From: an uncultured Pelagibacteraceae bacterium | GTDB taxonomy: Bacteria; Pseudomonadota; Alphaproteobacteria; Pelagibacterales; Pelagibacteraceae | Assembly (NCBI GenBank): GCA_902597175.1 | Contig: CACJWN010000006.1 | Coordinates: 1-64,000 of the forward strand | Direction of reading: 5' to 3' | DNA: 64,000 bases | Shown: one piece after another, positions 10,356 through 19,890 of the stretch | Layout: every line of letters starts with the position of its first letter | Numbering within the stretch: position 1 is the first letter of the stretch | Made by a program: the position numbers and the translations under genes | The notes under the pieces: generated by a model | The model's database searches: none | Seen by the model: the letters and a program-made list of their open reading frames with translations, nothing else | Told to the model about the DNA's origin: nothing

Positions 10356-11728
10356 ATTATTTTAGCACTAGGGATAAATCTTTAGAATTTAGTTTTAAAG
10401 ATATTTTCTTGAGAGGACTTGCGCCAGGTGGAGGGTTGTTTTTGCCTGTTGAAATAAAGAAGTACAATCAAGAAGAACTTAATAATTTAAGTCATCTAGA
10501 TTATAATGAACTTGCTACAGAAATTATCTTTAACTTTTGTTCAGATGAAATTAAAAAGGAAGAACTTAACTCTCTCATTCAAAAATCTTATAGTAGTTTT
10601 AAAGATAAAGAAGTCGTAAATATAAAAAAAATTGGAAATATAAATCTTCTTGAACTTTATCATGGACCCACTTTAGCTTTTAAAGATATTGCAATGCAAG
10701 TAATTGGAAATATGTATGATTACTTAGAAGTCGCAAAAAATAAAACTGTAAACGTCATAGTTGCTACATCAGGAGATACTGGTTCAGCAGCTATAGCGGC
10801 ATTAAGCAATAGAAAAAATATAAATCTTTTTGTGTTGCACCCACATAATATGATTTCTAATACTCAAAGAAAAATAATGACAACGATTGGGGGAAATAAT
10901 ATTTATAATATCGCCATAGAAGGATCATTTGATGATTGTCAAAAAATTGTAAAAGAGCTCTTTAATGAGGATAGTTTTAGAACGAAAATAAATATGTCAG
11001 GTGTAAATTCTATCAATTGGGCAAGAATTGTTTGTCAGATTGTTTATTACTTTTATTCTTTTTTCAAATTAAAAAAAAATAATATTAGCTTTTCTGTGCC
11101 AACTGGAAATTTTGGGGATATTTATGCTGGATATGTAGCAAAAAAAATGGGTTTACCAATTAATAAACTTATAGTTGCTACAAATAAAAATGACATTTTA
11201 CAAAGAGTTATTAATACAGGTGAGTATAAACCTGATAAAGTGAAAACAACCGTCACACCAAGTATGGATATCCAAGTTGCCAGTAATTTTGAGAGGCTAC
11301 TTTATTATATATTAGATGAAAACGATAGTAAGGTAGGGTCATTAATGAATGATCTATCATCAAAAAGTTTATTCAATTTAGACAAAAAAGAAATCGATAA
11401 AATTAAAAAGGATTTTGAAGCAGTAAAAGTTACAGATGAAGAAACATTATCTATAATTAGCGAAATTTATAAAGAGCATCAATTTATAATTGATCCTCAT
11501 ACTGCTACTGGAGTAGGAGCTGCAAACAGTATTAAAAATTTAGGAGATATAGTCGTTCTTGGTACAGCTCATCCTTATAAGTTTAACGATACAATTAAAA
11601 AAGCTATAGGAAAAAATTTAGACTCACCTGAGCATTTAAAATTGAATATAGATAAAAAGGAAACATTTGATATTATCAGAAATTCAAATTCAGAAGTAAA
11701 AAATTATATTTTGGGCAAAATTAAATGA
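10352..11728 (+). CDS. thrC: Threonine synthase
   Basis: This 458-residue PLP enzyme converts O-phosphohomoserine to threonine. The opening YFSTRDKSLEFSFKD with GLAPGGGLFLP is typical of the long (fungal/proteobacterial) threonine synthase class. The PLP Lys lies in HGPTLAFKDIAMQ at about 104-116, and the phosphate-binding ATSGDTGSAA is at about 141-150. It follows surf1 with a four-base overlap and overlaps the peroxiredoxin by four bases. thrB lies close by on the opposite strand (12625-13593), so the last two steps of threonine synthesis are encoded within about 3 kb. Confidence 0.95.
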   Translation: MNYFSTRDKSLEFSFKDIFLRGLAPGGGLFLPVEIKKYNQEELNNLSHLDYNELATEIIFNFCSDEIKKEELNSLIQKSYSSFKDKEVVNIKKIGNINLLELYHGPTLAFKDIAMQVIGNMYDYLEVAKNKTVNVIVATSGDTGSAAIAALSNRKNINLFVLHPHNMISNTQRKIMTTIGGNNIYNIAIEGSFDDCQKIVKELFNEDSFRTKINMSGVNSINWARIVCQIVYYFYSFFKLKKNNISFSVPTGNFGDIYAGYVAKKMGLPINKLIVATNKNDILQRVINTGEYKPDKVKTTVTPSMDIQVASNFERLLYYILDENDSKVGSLMNDLSSKSLFNLDKKEIDKIKKDFEAVKVTDEETLSIISEIYKEHQFIIDPHTATGVGAANSIKNLGDIVVLGTAHPYKFNDTIKKAIGKNLDSPEHLKLNIDKKETFDIIRNSNSEVKNYILGKIK

Positions 11729-12210
11729 GAATAAAAATAGGAGATAAACTACCTAACTCGGAATTATTTTATCTTGATCAAAATAATGATGTAAAAAAAA
11801 TTGATATTTTAAATCTTTGTAAAGGCAAGACTATTATTTTAGGTATGCCAGGAGCTTTTACTAAAACTTGTTCGGCTCTTCATCTTCCTGGGTATATAAA
11901 AAATTACGACTTAGCTACTCAAAAAGGAATTACAAAAATTGTATGTATTGCTGTTAATGATCCTAATGTAATGAAGGCCTGGGGTGAAAATCAAAATGCT
12001 GGAAGTAAAATATTCATGGCTGGTGATCCTTTTCTTAAATTTACAAAAGCTATCGGAGCAGAAGTAGATAAATCCGAAAAAGGATTAGGAATTAGATCTA
12101 ATCGATATACTATGATGGTAGAGAATTGTGAAGTTAAAAAAATAGAGGAAGAAAAAGAAACAGCTACTTGTGAATTATCTTCAGCTGAAAGCTTTTTAAA
12201 GTCTATTTAG
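11725..12210 (+). CDS. Peroxiredoxin, Prx5 type
   Basis: The 161-residue protein has the Prx5 active site PGAFTKTCSALHLPGY at about 42-57, with the peroxidatic Cys in TKTCS and the upstream Thr that activates peroxide. ILGMPGAF and VCIAVNDPNVMKAWG are also typical. It would reduce H2O2 or alkyl hydroperoxides using thiol donors. Further Cys residues at about 133 and 147 (VENCEV, TATCELS) could be resolving residues. It is the last gene of the cox-thrC run and overlaps the convergent rnhA by eight bases. Confidence 0.92.
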   Translation: MRIKIGDKLPNSELFYLDQNNDVKKIDILNLCKGKTIILGMPGAFTKTCSALHLPGYIKNYDLATQKGITKIVCIAVNDPNVMKAWGENQNAGSKIFMAGDPFLKFTKAIGAEVDKSEKGLGIRSNRYTMMVENCEVKKIEEEKETATCELSSAESFLKSI

Positions 12211-12625
12211 TTTTCGAAACTGCCAATTCATCAACAAGATTATTATATTTGTTACCAGCGTGTGCCTTAACCCATCTCCAAGTAACTTTATGTTTTTGAC
12301 AAGCATTATCTAATTTAATCCAAAGATCTTTATTTTTAATTGTTTTCTTGTTTGAACTCTTCCAATTATTAACTTTCCACTTTTTAATCCAATCAGTTAT
12401 TCCATCTTTTACATATTTTGAGTCAGTAAAAATTGTAATCTCTGATTTATTTTTTATTTTTTTTAATGCCATAATCGGAGCCATCAATTCCATCCTATTA
12501 TTAGTTGTACTACTCTCACTTCCAGAAATACTTGATTGATTAGAATCATCTATTATGATTGCTGCCCAACCTCCTTTCCCAGGATTTCCAGAGCAAGCAC
12601 CATCAGTATAAATTTTTAATTTCAT
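12203..12625 (-). CDS. rnhA: Ribonuclease HI
   Basis: The 140-residue protein has the RNase H fold with the catalytic set visible: Asp in IYTDGACSGNPGKGGW (about 5-20), Glu in TTNNRMELMA (about 41-50), Asp in IFTDSKYVKDGI (about 66-77), and a late Asp in NNLVDELA. It cleaves RNA in RNA-DNA hybrids. A second, unrelated-fold enzyme, RNase HII, is also in the window (27954-28523). It starts one base inside the thrB stop and is the last gene of the long minus-strand run. Confidence 0.96.
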   Translation of the reverse strand: MKLKIYTDGACSGNPGKGGWAAIIIDDSNQSSISGSESSTTNNRMELMAPIMALKKIKNKSEITIFTDSKYVKDGITDWIKKWKVNNWKSSNKKTIKNKDLWIKLDNACQKHKVTWRWVKAHAGNKYNNLVDELAVSKTK

Positions 12626-13593
12626 TAAAAGAAATAATCCTCATGATTTTTTGCATTCTTGTGAAATTCTAATCTTTTTAAATACTCCATTGGATCTTTA
12701 ATTTTAACTATTGCTCCTTCTACCTTATTTAATGCATCGAATACTCGAGTTAGCAAGAATCTCAAAGCAGCGCCTTGAGATAAAACTTTAATATTATTCA
12801 ATTCTTCATTAGTTAATTTCCTTATAGAAGTATATCCGTCTATAAAGTTTTTTGCTTTAGTAACGTTAAAACTTAAATTACTTTTTAGACCGTCGAAACA
12901 CAGAGCGTTGAAGCAAATAGCGATTTCAAACGCAAAAAAATCTTCACATGAAAAATAAAAGTCAATCACACCGCTAAATTTTTCTTGAATAAAAAAAATA
13001 TTGTCGTGAAATAAATCTGCATGAATTATCCCTCTTGGCAGATTTTTTGGCCAATTTTTTTCAACATCATTTAGATTTTGCTCAATTAATCTTGGTAGAT
13101 CTTTATGTATACTTTCACACTTATCTTTGACTGAATTAAATAATTTTCTCCATGAATTAACAGATAGGTCATTTTGTCGTTTTAGTTTTAAATTCTTTGT
13201 GAGTTCATGCATTCTAGCTATTTCAGATCCGATTGATTTACAATTGGCAGGAGATAAATTTTTTTTTGCCTTCCCCTCAAGAAATGACACAATCATTAAT
13301 TTTTTTCCTTCAAAACTTGTAATAGTTTCATTATTATTATTAGAAATAGGAGCAGGGCATTTAAAGCTAGCTTTATTTAAAGATGACATTAGATCAGAAA
13401 AAAAAGGAAGATCAGCAGATTTAACTCTTTTTTCGTAAATAGTTAAAATAAATTTTTTTTTATTAACAGATAAAAAATAGTTTGTATTTTCAATACCCTC
13501 TTCAATTCCTTTGAATGAGTCCAGCTTACCTAAACTATAATAAGATAAAATTTCCTCAATTTTATTTTGATTTAACTTTGTATAGACAGCCAT
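12625..13593 (-). CDS. thrB: Homoserine kinase ThrB, APH/choline-kinase fold
   Basis: The 322-residue kinase belongs to the alphaproteobacterial-type homoserine kinases with a phosphotransferase (APH) fold, not the GHMP type of E. coli. The opening MAVYTKLNQNKIEEILSYY, the G-rich ENTNYFLS, the catalytic loop IIHADLFHDNIFF (about 187-199, Asp in HADLFHDN) and VIDFYFSCED (about 208-217) are all present. It phosphorylates homoserine for ThrC. Single-base overlaps with ispH and rnhA indicate one transcription unit. I recall the ispH-thrB-rnhA order from other alphaproteobacteria. Confidence 0.93.
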   Translation of the reverse strand: MAVYTKLNQNKIEEILSYYSLGKLDSFKGIEEGIENTNYFLSVNKKKFILTIYEKRVKSADLPFFSDLMSSLNKASFKCPAPISNNNNETITSFEGKKLMIVSFLEGKAKKNLSPANCKSIGSEIARMHELTKNLKLKRQNDLSVNSWRKLFNSVKDKCESIHKDLPRLIEQNLNDVEKNWPKNLPRGIIHADLFHDNIFFIQEKFSGVIDFYFSCEDFFAFEIAICFNALCFDGLKSNLSFNVTKAKNFIDGYTSIRKLTNEELNNIKVLSQGAALRFLLTRVFDALNKVEGAIVKIKDPMEYLKRLEFHKNAKNHEDYFF

Positions 13594-14537
13594 TAATTGA
13601 GTTCTTTCGGCAATTTAAATACAACTTTTTCTTCTGCAACTATTACCTCTTCAATAGAAACCTTTCTATCTTTTCTTAAATTATCCAATAAATTTTGAAC
13701 AAGCTTTTCTGGTGCAGACGCTCCAGAAGATATCCCAATAGTTTCAGAATTTTCTATTTCATTAAAAGGAATTTTTTTTTCAGAATGCATTAGTTGAGAA
13801 TTATTACAACCAGCTTTTTTTGCAACTTCAACTAATCTTACAGAATTAGATGAGTTACGGCTACCCACTACAAAAAAAATATCACACTTAGAAGCTATCT
13901 CTTTAACAGCAGATTGTCTGTTGGTAGTTGCGTAACATATATCCTCTTTAATAGGGCCTTTAATTTTTGGAAACTTGTTTTTAAGAGCTTCAATTATTTC
14001 AGCTGTATCATCTACGGACAGAGTTGTTTGAGTAATATATGCAAGAGGTTTTTTAAAATCGTTTTCTTTTAGTAGATCAACATCTTTTTTTGTCTCGATT
14101 AGTTTAATTGATCCTTTTGGAAGCTGACCCATTGTGCCAATAACTTCAGGATGATTTTTATGTCCAATTAATAATATTTCGAAACCATTTTTATTTAATT
14201 GCTCCGACTCTCTGTGAACTTTCGAAACTAATGGACAAGTTGCATCCACAAAGGATAAATTTTTTAATTTAGCCTCTTTTGGAACTGACTTTGGCACTCC
14301 ATGAGCTGAGAAAATTACAGGTCTACTTACGTCGACTATTTCAGATATTTCATTAACGAAAATTGCACCTTTTTCTTTTAACTCTTCAACAACCTGCTTA
14401 TTGTGCACTATTTCATGACGAACATATACTGGAGCTCCAAACTTGCTGATAGATTTTTCAACTATTTCAATTGCTCTTTTAACTCCAGCACAAAATCCTC
14501 TTGGTGACGCTAAATAAATTTTAAGTTCTTTCTTCAT
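13593..14537 (-). CDS. ispH: 4-hydroxy-3-methylbut-2-enyl diphosphate reductase IspH
   Basis: IspH is the last MEP-pathway enzyme, producing IPP and DMAPP with a [4Fe-4S] cluster. The three cluster cysteines are in PRGFCAGVKRAI (about 12-23), DATCPLVSKVH (about 98-108) and ICYATTNRQ (about 200-208). HEIVHNKQVV and the SSNSVRL substrate-binding segment are present. At 314 residues the length is normal. It overlaps blh by 17 bases, directly downstream of the carotenoid genes, so precursor supply and carotenoid synthesis are probably co-transcribed. Confidence 0.97.
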   Translation of the reverse strand: MKKELKIYLASPRGFCAGVKRAIEIVEKSISKFGAPVYVRHEIVHNKQVVEELKEKGAIFVNEISEIVDVSRPVIFSAHGVPKSVPKEAKLKNLSFVDATCPLVSKVHRESEQLNKNGFEILLIGHKNHPEVIGTMGQLPKGSIKLIETKKDVDLLKENDFKKPLAYITQTTLSVDDTAEIIEALKNKFPKIKGPIKEDICYATTNRQSAVKEIASKCDIFFVVGSRNSSNSVRLVEVAKKAGCNNSQLMHSEKKIPFNEIENSETIGISSGASAPEKLVQNLLDNLRKDRKVSIEEVIVAEEKVVFKLPKELN

Positions 14538-15426
14538 TTTTTTCTAAAAGATATTCTAACAATATATGCGGAAAAGTAAGTGACGCCAAACCAATAAATA
14601 TTACCTTATAAATAGCCTCATCAAGCTTATAAAAATTATTTAAAAAATATATTGCAAATAAAAAAATTACTGCAGTTACAAAAGTTAATGGGATAGCTTT
14701 AATTATAAATTTTTTAAGTCCTGGCTTGAAAGATCTATCCAACTCAAAAATAAGAGTAATAGAATGCCTAATTGAGTGAAGAAAACAAAAATAAAGAGTG
14801 AAAGCTAAAATAGGTGATAAAAAAAGATTTAGTATGATTAAAGACAAGAAGTCTATGATCATGACACCTTTTAGATTTATGTTTTCTTTTTTTGAAATGT
14901 ACAAAGATGATAAAAAACCAAGACATAACATTCCAATTAAAAATTCATTACTAAAAAATCCTGCTTCAAAAACTTTAAAATTTAGAATCTTAAATATTTC
15001 ATTAGTTTCTTCTCTCTTTAATAATAATGGAGCCATAATTACAGTTGATCCTTTTAAGAAAAATAAACACTCAGATATGAAAAACTTTTTTCTAAAAAAA
15101 AATACTGTATCTTCTTTTCCGAAATGATAGGCGGCTACAATCAAAAATAGTAATAAAATTGTATTAGGAAATATCAACCAGAATATTATTATCAATGATG
15201 AAACTAATACATAGGTAAGATAAAAAGATACAGTTTGTTTGTATCCAAATAATTTTAAAAGCCTTTTTCCTTTGATATTATCTAATGCGCCGTGAGAAAT
15301 TCCCAAAATTAAAATTAAAAATAAGCAAAATATAACTGGTTCAAAATTGAACATTAGATAAAGGGGGCTTATTAAAATACAAAAATTAAAAAATATAATT
15401 GAATGCTTAAAGCTAATATCTTCCAT
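14521..15426 (-). CDS. blh: Brp/Blh family beta-carotene 15,15'-dioxygenase
   Basis: The 301-residue polytopic membrane protein cleaves beta-carotene to two retinals in bacteria with rhodopsins. Predicted iron-ligand His residues lie in GISHGALDN (about 42-50), AAYHFGKED (about 98-106), CFLHSIRHS (about 214-222) and FPHILLEYLL near the C-terminus. This His pattern is the mark of the family. It starts at the crtY stop (one-base overlap) and completes the lycopene to beta-carotene to retinal route. No rhodopsin gene is in the window. The cleavage function is from family knowledge. Confidence 0.93.
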   Translation of the reverse strand: MEDISFKHSIIFFNFCILISPLYLMFNFEPVIFCLFLILILGISHGALDNIKGKRLLKLFGYKQTVSFYLTYVLVSSLIIIFWLIFPNTILLLFLIVAAYHFGKEDTVFFFRKKFFISECLFFLKGSTVIMAPLLLKREETNEIFKILNFKVFEAGFFSNEFLIGMLCLGFLSSLYISKKENINLKGVMIIDFLSLIILNLFLSPILAFTLYFCFLHSIRHSITLIFELDRSFKPGLKKFIIKAIPLTFVTAVIFLFAIYFLNNFYKLDEAIYKVIFIGLASLTFPHILLEYLLEKNEERT

Positions 15427-16493
15427 TAATTAAACAATGCTTTTAAAAAAATTAATTTTGGCATTTTGCTTATAATATTTATGTCTTCAATAATATTACT
15501 TTTATTTGATAAAAATTTTATAACCGTATTTGAAGAAGTTTTAAACATATTAAAAAAAATTTTAGGCATCTTTTCGGGGTGTTTTTCTAATACTCTTAGA
15601 AATACTTTATCTAAAAACTGATATTTTTTTCCTATTGAGAATATTTTTACTTTATTAATATTGTCAATATTTTTTACAATATAACGACTATGCTCTTGAA
15701 TGTTCAAAAAAGTATAACCTGTGCTTAACCTAGTCATCCCTCCAGCTGATCCAATATTAATTATTTTATTATTATTACTTAATGACGGAGTAAAGAGTGG
15801 TATAGCTCCTTTTTCAGTAAAGTTTATTTTATAGTTTTTTATACCTAGATTATTCTCAATATAATTTTCCAACTGGATGTCATAATCCCTGAGGCTTTGA
15901 TCCTCTAAATCTGATAACCAAGTAGTTTCAATTAAAGCTTTATTTTTACTGAATGGCAATGTGTAGAAAAAATGTACATCTTTTCTCTGATCACAATTAA
16001 AATCCATTAAATTTATTATTTCATCATCAAAAATGTTCTTATGTGTCTCTATCTCTATACCTTGAAAGTGTTGCCATAACTCAGATTTATCAAGTTCTTT
16101 TTCAAAAATACTATTAAAAATTATTGAATTTTTTGAATTGACCTCGTTTAGATTTCTGAAAAAACAAATATTAGAATTGGTGGAGAGTTTAGAATTTATC
16201 TTTTTATAAAATTTTTCACTATCGATACTTTGGTAAGGAAATTTTTTATTTGTTAATTCATTAGAGTTTTCAGCAGTATTAATTGTAAAATTATTCCAAC
16301 TTTTAATTACACAATCTTCAAAATTATGATCAAATACTTTCCAGAATGACCAAGTTTTGTCTCTCTTATACTCTTCACGGGTTTCAATTATTGCTAAAGT
16401 TTTCTTCTTTAACTTGTCATTTATTTCAAGCTCATAGGCTAAAGATAAACCTGCGCATCCACCTCCAACAATAATATAATCAAATTCTTTCAT
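15426..16493 (-). CDS. crtY: Lycopene beta-cyclase CrtY
   Basis: The 355-residue FAD/NAD(P)-binding enzyme has an N-terminal dinucleotide motif, FDYIIVGGGCAGLSLAYEL. RDKTWSFW (about 44-51) is strongly conserved in CrtY, and the mid-region FYTLPFSKNKALIETTWLS and INIGSAGGMTRLSTGYTF segments are family-typical. It cyclises both ends of lycopene to beta-carotene. It overlaps crtB by 14 bases and blh by one base. The length is slightly under the usual 380 or so, but all core motifs are present. Confidence 0.94.
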   Translation of the reverse strand: MKEFDYIIVGGGCAGLSLAYELEINDKLKKKTLAIIETREEYKRDKTWSFWKVFDHNFEDCVIKSWNNFTINTAENSNELTNKKFPYQSIDSEKFYKKINSKLSTNSNICFFRNLNEVNSKNSIIFNSIFEKELDKSELWQHFQGIEIETHKNIFDDEIINLMDFNCDQRKDVHFFYTLPFSKNKALIETTWLSDLEDQSLRDYDIQLENYIENNLGIKNYKINFTEKGAIPLFTPSLSNNNKIINIGSAGGMTRLSTGYTFLNIQEHSRYIVKNIDNINKVKIFSIGKKYQFLDKVFLRVLEKHPEKMPKIFFNMFKTSSNTVIKFLSNKSNIIEDINIISKMPKLIFLKALFN

Positions 16494-17328
16494 TCAAATT
16501 AATCTCTTGTTCTAAAATATTATGATTTAATTGATTGTCGTAATTTAAATTTTTTATGAATAATAATTTAATAAAGTCAATAATAGCTAAAAAAGTCTGA
16601 ATTACCTTTTCAAATACTGGGACATAGATCTTGCCGGCTTTATTATAATTATCTATGTTATTTTGTTTGAGGATGTAGTCACCTATTTTCTTGTAAACTC
16701 TTCTTGCTACAATAACTGAAAATCTAGATTTAACTGGTATACTACTAATAGATGTAAATGATTTTTCGTAAAATGCTTGAGACTCATTTATAATAGTTCG
16801 AATTGATGAAAAATCGTGTTCAATATATTGTCTATTACGCGCTTTATCCTCACAAACATCTCTAGCAATATTAGTAAGTTGCATGGCTATACCAAGATCA
16901 ATCGCACCTTTTAGAGCCTCTTTATTTTTTACTTTCATTATTTTTGACATCATTAATCCAACTGTTCCAGCAACTCTGTAAGAATAAACAAGTAAATCTT
17001 TTTTTGAATTAATCACTACTTTTTCCACCAAGTCTGTTTCCACTCCATCAAATAAATCTATTACAATTTGATGAGAAATACCCTCACTATCAATGAGTGA
17101 CCACATATCTTTTATAATTTGATTATCTAAATTTTTATTCTCAAAATCTTTTTTAAATTTTGAGAAAACTTCTTTTTTTACACTCAGATTATTATCATCA
17201 TCAACTATATCGTCTAACGTTCTACAGAAGTTATATAAAGATGAGCATTTATCCAAAATATTACTCGATAGAAAAAAACTTGCCCAATAAAAAGATTTAG
17301 CATGTTTTTTTAATAGATTATTTTTCAT
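16480..17328 (-). CDS. crtB: Phytoene synthase CrtB
   Basis: The 282-residue squalene/phytoene synthase family enzyme condenses two geranylgeranyl diphosphates. The first Asp-rich motif is in RTLDDIVDDD (about 36-45) and the second in LTNIARDVCED (about 151-161). YSYRVAGTVGLMMS and RVYKKIGDYIL are typical. It overlaps crtI by four bases (ATGA). No geranylgeranyl diphosphate synthase (crtE) is in the window, so its substrate must come from a prenyltransferase encoded elsewhere. Confidence 0.95.
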   Translation of the reverse strand: MKNNLLKKHAKSFYWASFFLSSNILDKCSSLYNFCRTLDDIVDDDNNLSVKKEVFSKFKKDFENKNLDNQIIKDMWSLIDSEGISHQIVIDLFDGVETDLVEKVVINSKKDLLVYSYRVAGTVGLMMSKIMKVKNKEALKGAIDLGIAMQLTNIARDVCEDKARNRQYIEHDFSSIRTIINESQAFYEKSFTSISSIPVKSRFSVIVARRVYKKIGDYILKQNNIDNYNKAGKIYVPVFEKVIQTFLAIIDFIKLLFIKNLNYDNQLNHNILEQEINLNERI

Positions 17329-18794
17329 TTAAATAATTTGTCTAAAACCTTTGCTGATGAAAGAACCCCGGGCATTCCAGCTCCTGGATGTGTGCCCGCA
17401 CCAACAAAGTATAAATTTTTATATATTTCAGATTGATTATGAAATCTAAAATAAGCTGACTGAGAAAATTTAGGCTGAATTGAAAATCCAGATCCATAAA
17501 GAGTTGCTAAATCTATCTCGAAGTAGTCAGGTGTCAAATAAAAATCACTGACCACATTTTCTTTAATACCAGGCAGAACAGTTTTATCCATTTTTTCTAG
17601 AACTAAATGTTTAAATTTATCACCTTCTTCAATCCAATTTATTTCAGATAAATTATTTGGTACTGGAACCAACACGTAAAAAGCATCTTGCCCTTCTGGA
17701 GCCATATTCGGATCTGTTGCAGACGGGCGATGTAAATAATAGCTTATATCATTAGAAAGTATTTTCTTTTCAAAGATTTTATCAAGATGCTTTTCGTAAG
17801 ACTCTCCAAAATAGATTGTATGATGTGCAACATTATTATATTTTTTTCTAGAACCAAAATAATAAACAAATAATCCCATTGAATAATCCATTCTTTCCAT
17901 TTTTTTTTTAAATAAAAAATCATAATCATCTTTTGATTTTATCAAGTTGTTGTAAACATTTGGGGGATCAGAGTTACAAATTACATAATCACTATTAATT
18001 ATTTTTGAATTATTAATTTTAATACCCTTAACCTTTTTGTTTTCTGTGAGTATTTCTGTAACCTCGGCGTTTTTAATAATTTTGATATTTTCCTCAATCA
18101 TTAGTTTTTCTAAAGCTTTAACAACACTCCCGGTCCCTCCCATTGAATAGTGAATGCCCCATTTTTTCTCTAAAAATAAAATTAATGTATATATCGAAGT
18201 AGTACTGAAAGGATTTCCACCTACCAAAAGTGGATGCATACTAAATACTCTTCTCAATTTTTCATTAGATATATAGCTTGAAACTAAACCATACACTGAC
18301 TTGTAACTTTTTAATTTTAATAAAGATGGAATTTGCTTCATCATAAATATTAAATTATTAAAAGGCTTATCAGACAAATCCGTAAAACCTTTATTAAAAA
18401 TTTTTTCAGTAAAATTAACTAAACTTTTATATCCGTCATAATCAGTTGGGTTAAATTTTTTTACTTGTTCTTCCATAGACTTATCATCACCATTGTAGTC
18501 GAATGTATCTCCGTTATTGAAAACAAATCTGTACCATAAATCTAAAGGTACTATTTTTACGTATTCAGAAATATCTTTATTAAATAGTGAAAATAATTCT
18601 TTAAATAGGTAAGGCGCGGTTATTACTGTTGGACCACCGTCGTAAATAAATTTATCTTTTTTAAAAACTCTTGCTCTGCCACCTAGATCAGGATGTTTTT
18701 CCACTAAAGTAACTTTATGGCCTTTAGCTTTCAATCTAAGCGCTGCAGCCAACCCACCAAAACCTGAACCAATAACTATTGTTTTTTTTGCCAT
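17325..18794 (-). CDS. crtI: Phytoene desaturase CrtI
   Basis: The 489-residue FAD enzyme converts phytoene to lycopene. The N-terminal Rossmann motif, VIGSGFGGLAAALRLKAKG, with VEKHPDLGGRARV is at about 6-45. The C-terminal FAD segment, NLYFVGAGTHPGAGMPGVL, is at about 460-478. Both are signatures of bacterial CrtI. It is the first carotenoid gene and begins only 16 bases after the atpF stop on the same strand. No clear separate promoter was seen in that gap, so it may be read from the ATP synthase transcript. Confidence 0.96.
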   Translation of the reverse strand: MAKKTIVIGSGFGGLAAALRLKAKGHKVTLVEKHPDLGGRARVFKKDKFIYDGGPTVITAPYLFKELFSLFNKDISEYVKIVPLDLWYRFVFNNGDTFDYNGDDKSMEEQVKKFNPTDYDGYKSLVNFTEKIFNKGFTDLSDKPFNNLIFMMKQIPSLLKLKSYKSVYGLVSSYISNEKLRRVFSMHPLLVGGNPFSTTSIYTLILFLEKKWGIHYSMGGTGSVVKALEKLMIEENIKIIKNAEVTEILTENKKVKGIKINNSKIINSDYVICNSDPPNVYNNLIKSKDDYDFLFKKKMERMDYSMGLFVYYFGSRKKYNNVAHHTIYFGESYEKHLDKIFEKKILSNDISYYLHRPSATDPNMAPEGQDAFYVLVPVPNNLSEINWIEEGDKFKHLVLEKMDKTVLPGIKENVVSDFYLTPDYFEIDLATLYGSGFSIQPKFSQSAYFRFHNQSEIYKNLYFVGAGTHPGAGMPGVLSSAKVLDKLFK

Positions 18795-18810
18795 ATATTT
18801 ATGGCCTATT

Positions 18811-19308
18811 CTAACTAGATTTCTTCTTAAGTGCTAATTTTGTTTCTTCTATACTAGAGCTGTAAATTTTATCTAATTTGCTTTTATCTAGAGAGTTTTT
18901 TATTAATTTTTCCACTGACTCTATAGCTATTTTTACTGAGGCATTTTTTATATCTTTAATCGCTTGATTTTTTAATTGCTTTATCCTCTCTTCAGCATTT
19001 TTTTTCCTATTTTCCATTAAATTATGAAATTCCTCATTTGTTTTAATAACATTTTTTTCTGCCTCTTCATTAGCTTTATCTATCATTTCTTTAACTTCAT
19101 TTTTTGAATTACTAATTTTTTTTTCTTGCTCAATTAAAATATTTTTTGCATCTTCTTTAAGTTTCTCTGCCTCACCAATTTGATTAGAAATATTTAAAAT
19201 ATTTAATTCTAGAGTTTCTATAATTTTTTGAGGCACTCTGAAATAAAATAATATTCCAATAAAAATTAAAAATGAAATGGTAACCCAGAAAGTCGCATCT
19301 AATGTCAT
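18811..19308 (-). CDS. atpF: ATP synthase F0 subunit b
   Basis: The 165-residue protein has one N-terminal membrane helix (about 6-24, FWVTISFLIFIGILFYF). A long charged coiled coil of Lys/Glu-rich heptads follows to about residue 130, and the C-terminus is amphipathic. This is the standard peripheral-stalk subunit b. It overlaps the b' gene by four bases (ATGA) and is the last of the F0 genes. Alphaproteobacteria often keep F0 genes apart from F1, and no F1 gene is present here. Confidence 0.93.
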   Translation of the reverse strand: MTLDATFWVTISFLIFIGILFYFRVPQKIIETLELNILNISNQIGEAEKLKEDAKNILIEQEKKISNSKNEVKEMIDKANEEAEKNVIKTNEEFHNLMENRKKNAEERIKQLKNQAIKDIKNASVKIAIESVEKLIKNSLDKSKLDKIYSSSIEETKLALKKKSS

Positions 19309-19880
19309 AAATATTTACTAAGATTTTTCTTTGAAGTTTCTTCTACAGCAGCTTTGACGCTACTTTCATTAAGTTTATCACCTGATATCTTTTCTATAAT
19401 ATCAGCTGTAATATTTTCAGAAATATTCTGAATCGATGAAATTGAATTTTTCTTAATCTCTGAGATTTCTTTTTGAGCTTTTAAAATTTCTTTTTCGATC
19501 TCTTTTTCTATTATTTCTTTTTTTGATTGAATATCTTTATCTAAAGCAGTTTTGGAATCAAAATGTATTTTATTAACTTCTTTCTTGGCCTTATCTAAAA
19601 TTAAATCATATTCTTTAAGCTTTGCCTCTGACTGTTCTTTAAATTTGTTAGCATTTTCTAAATCTTCTTTAATTTTATTTTCGCGATTATCCAAATTACT
19701 TTTTATTTTAGGCAAGTAAAATTTTGATAATGAGATATAAAGTATCACGAAAACAAGAATCAACCAAAACGCTTGGGACGCCCAATATTTCGGATCCAGC
19801 TGAGGCATTCCAGCCTCAGCCGAATACAAATTTGTATTTAACGCTGTAAGCGCTAACAATAAACTTAAGAAGCTTTTCAT
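19305..19880 (-). CDS. atpG: ATP synthase F0 subunit b'
   Basis: The 191-residue second b-type subunit forms the stalk heterodimer with b, as in phototrophic and other alphaproteobacteria. Residues 1-20 look like a cleavable signal (MKSFLSLLLALTALNTNLYS). MPQLDPKYWASQAFWLILVF then starts the membrane helix with the Asp-Pro-x-x-W segment typical of b'. A long Lys/Glu coiled coil follows. It has a ten-base gap to atpE upstream and a four-base overlap with atpF downstream. The choice of b' over b rests on the PQLDPxYW motif. Confidence 0.92.
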   Translation of the reverse strand: MKSFLSLLLALTALNTNLYSAEAGMPQLDPKYWASQAFWLILVFVILYISLSKFYLPKIKSNLDNRENKIKEDLENANKFKEQSEAKLKEYDLILDKAKKEVNKIHFDSKTALDKDIQSKKEIIEKEIEKEILKAQKEISEIKKNSISSIQNISENITADIIEKISGDKLNESSVKAAVEETSKKNLSKYL

Positions 19881-19890
19881 ATTTTATTTA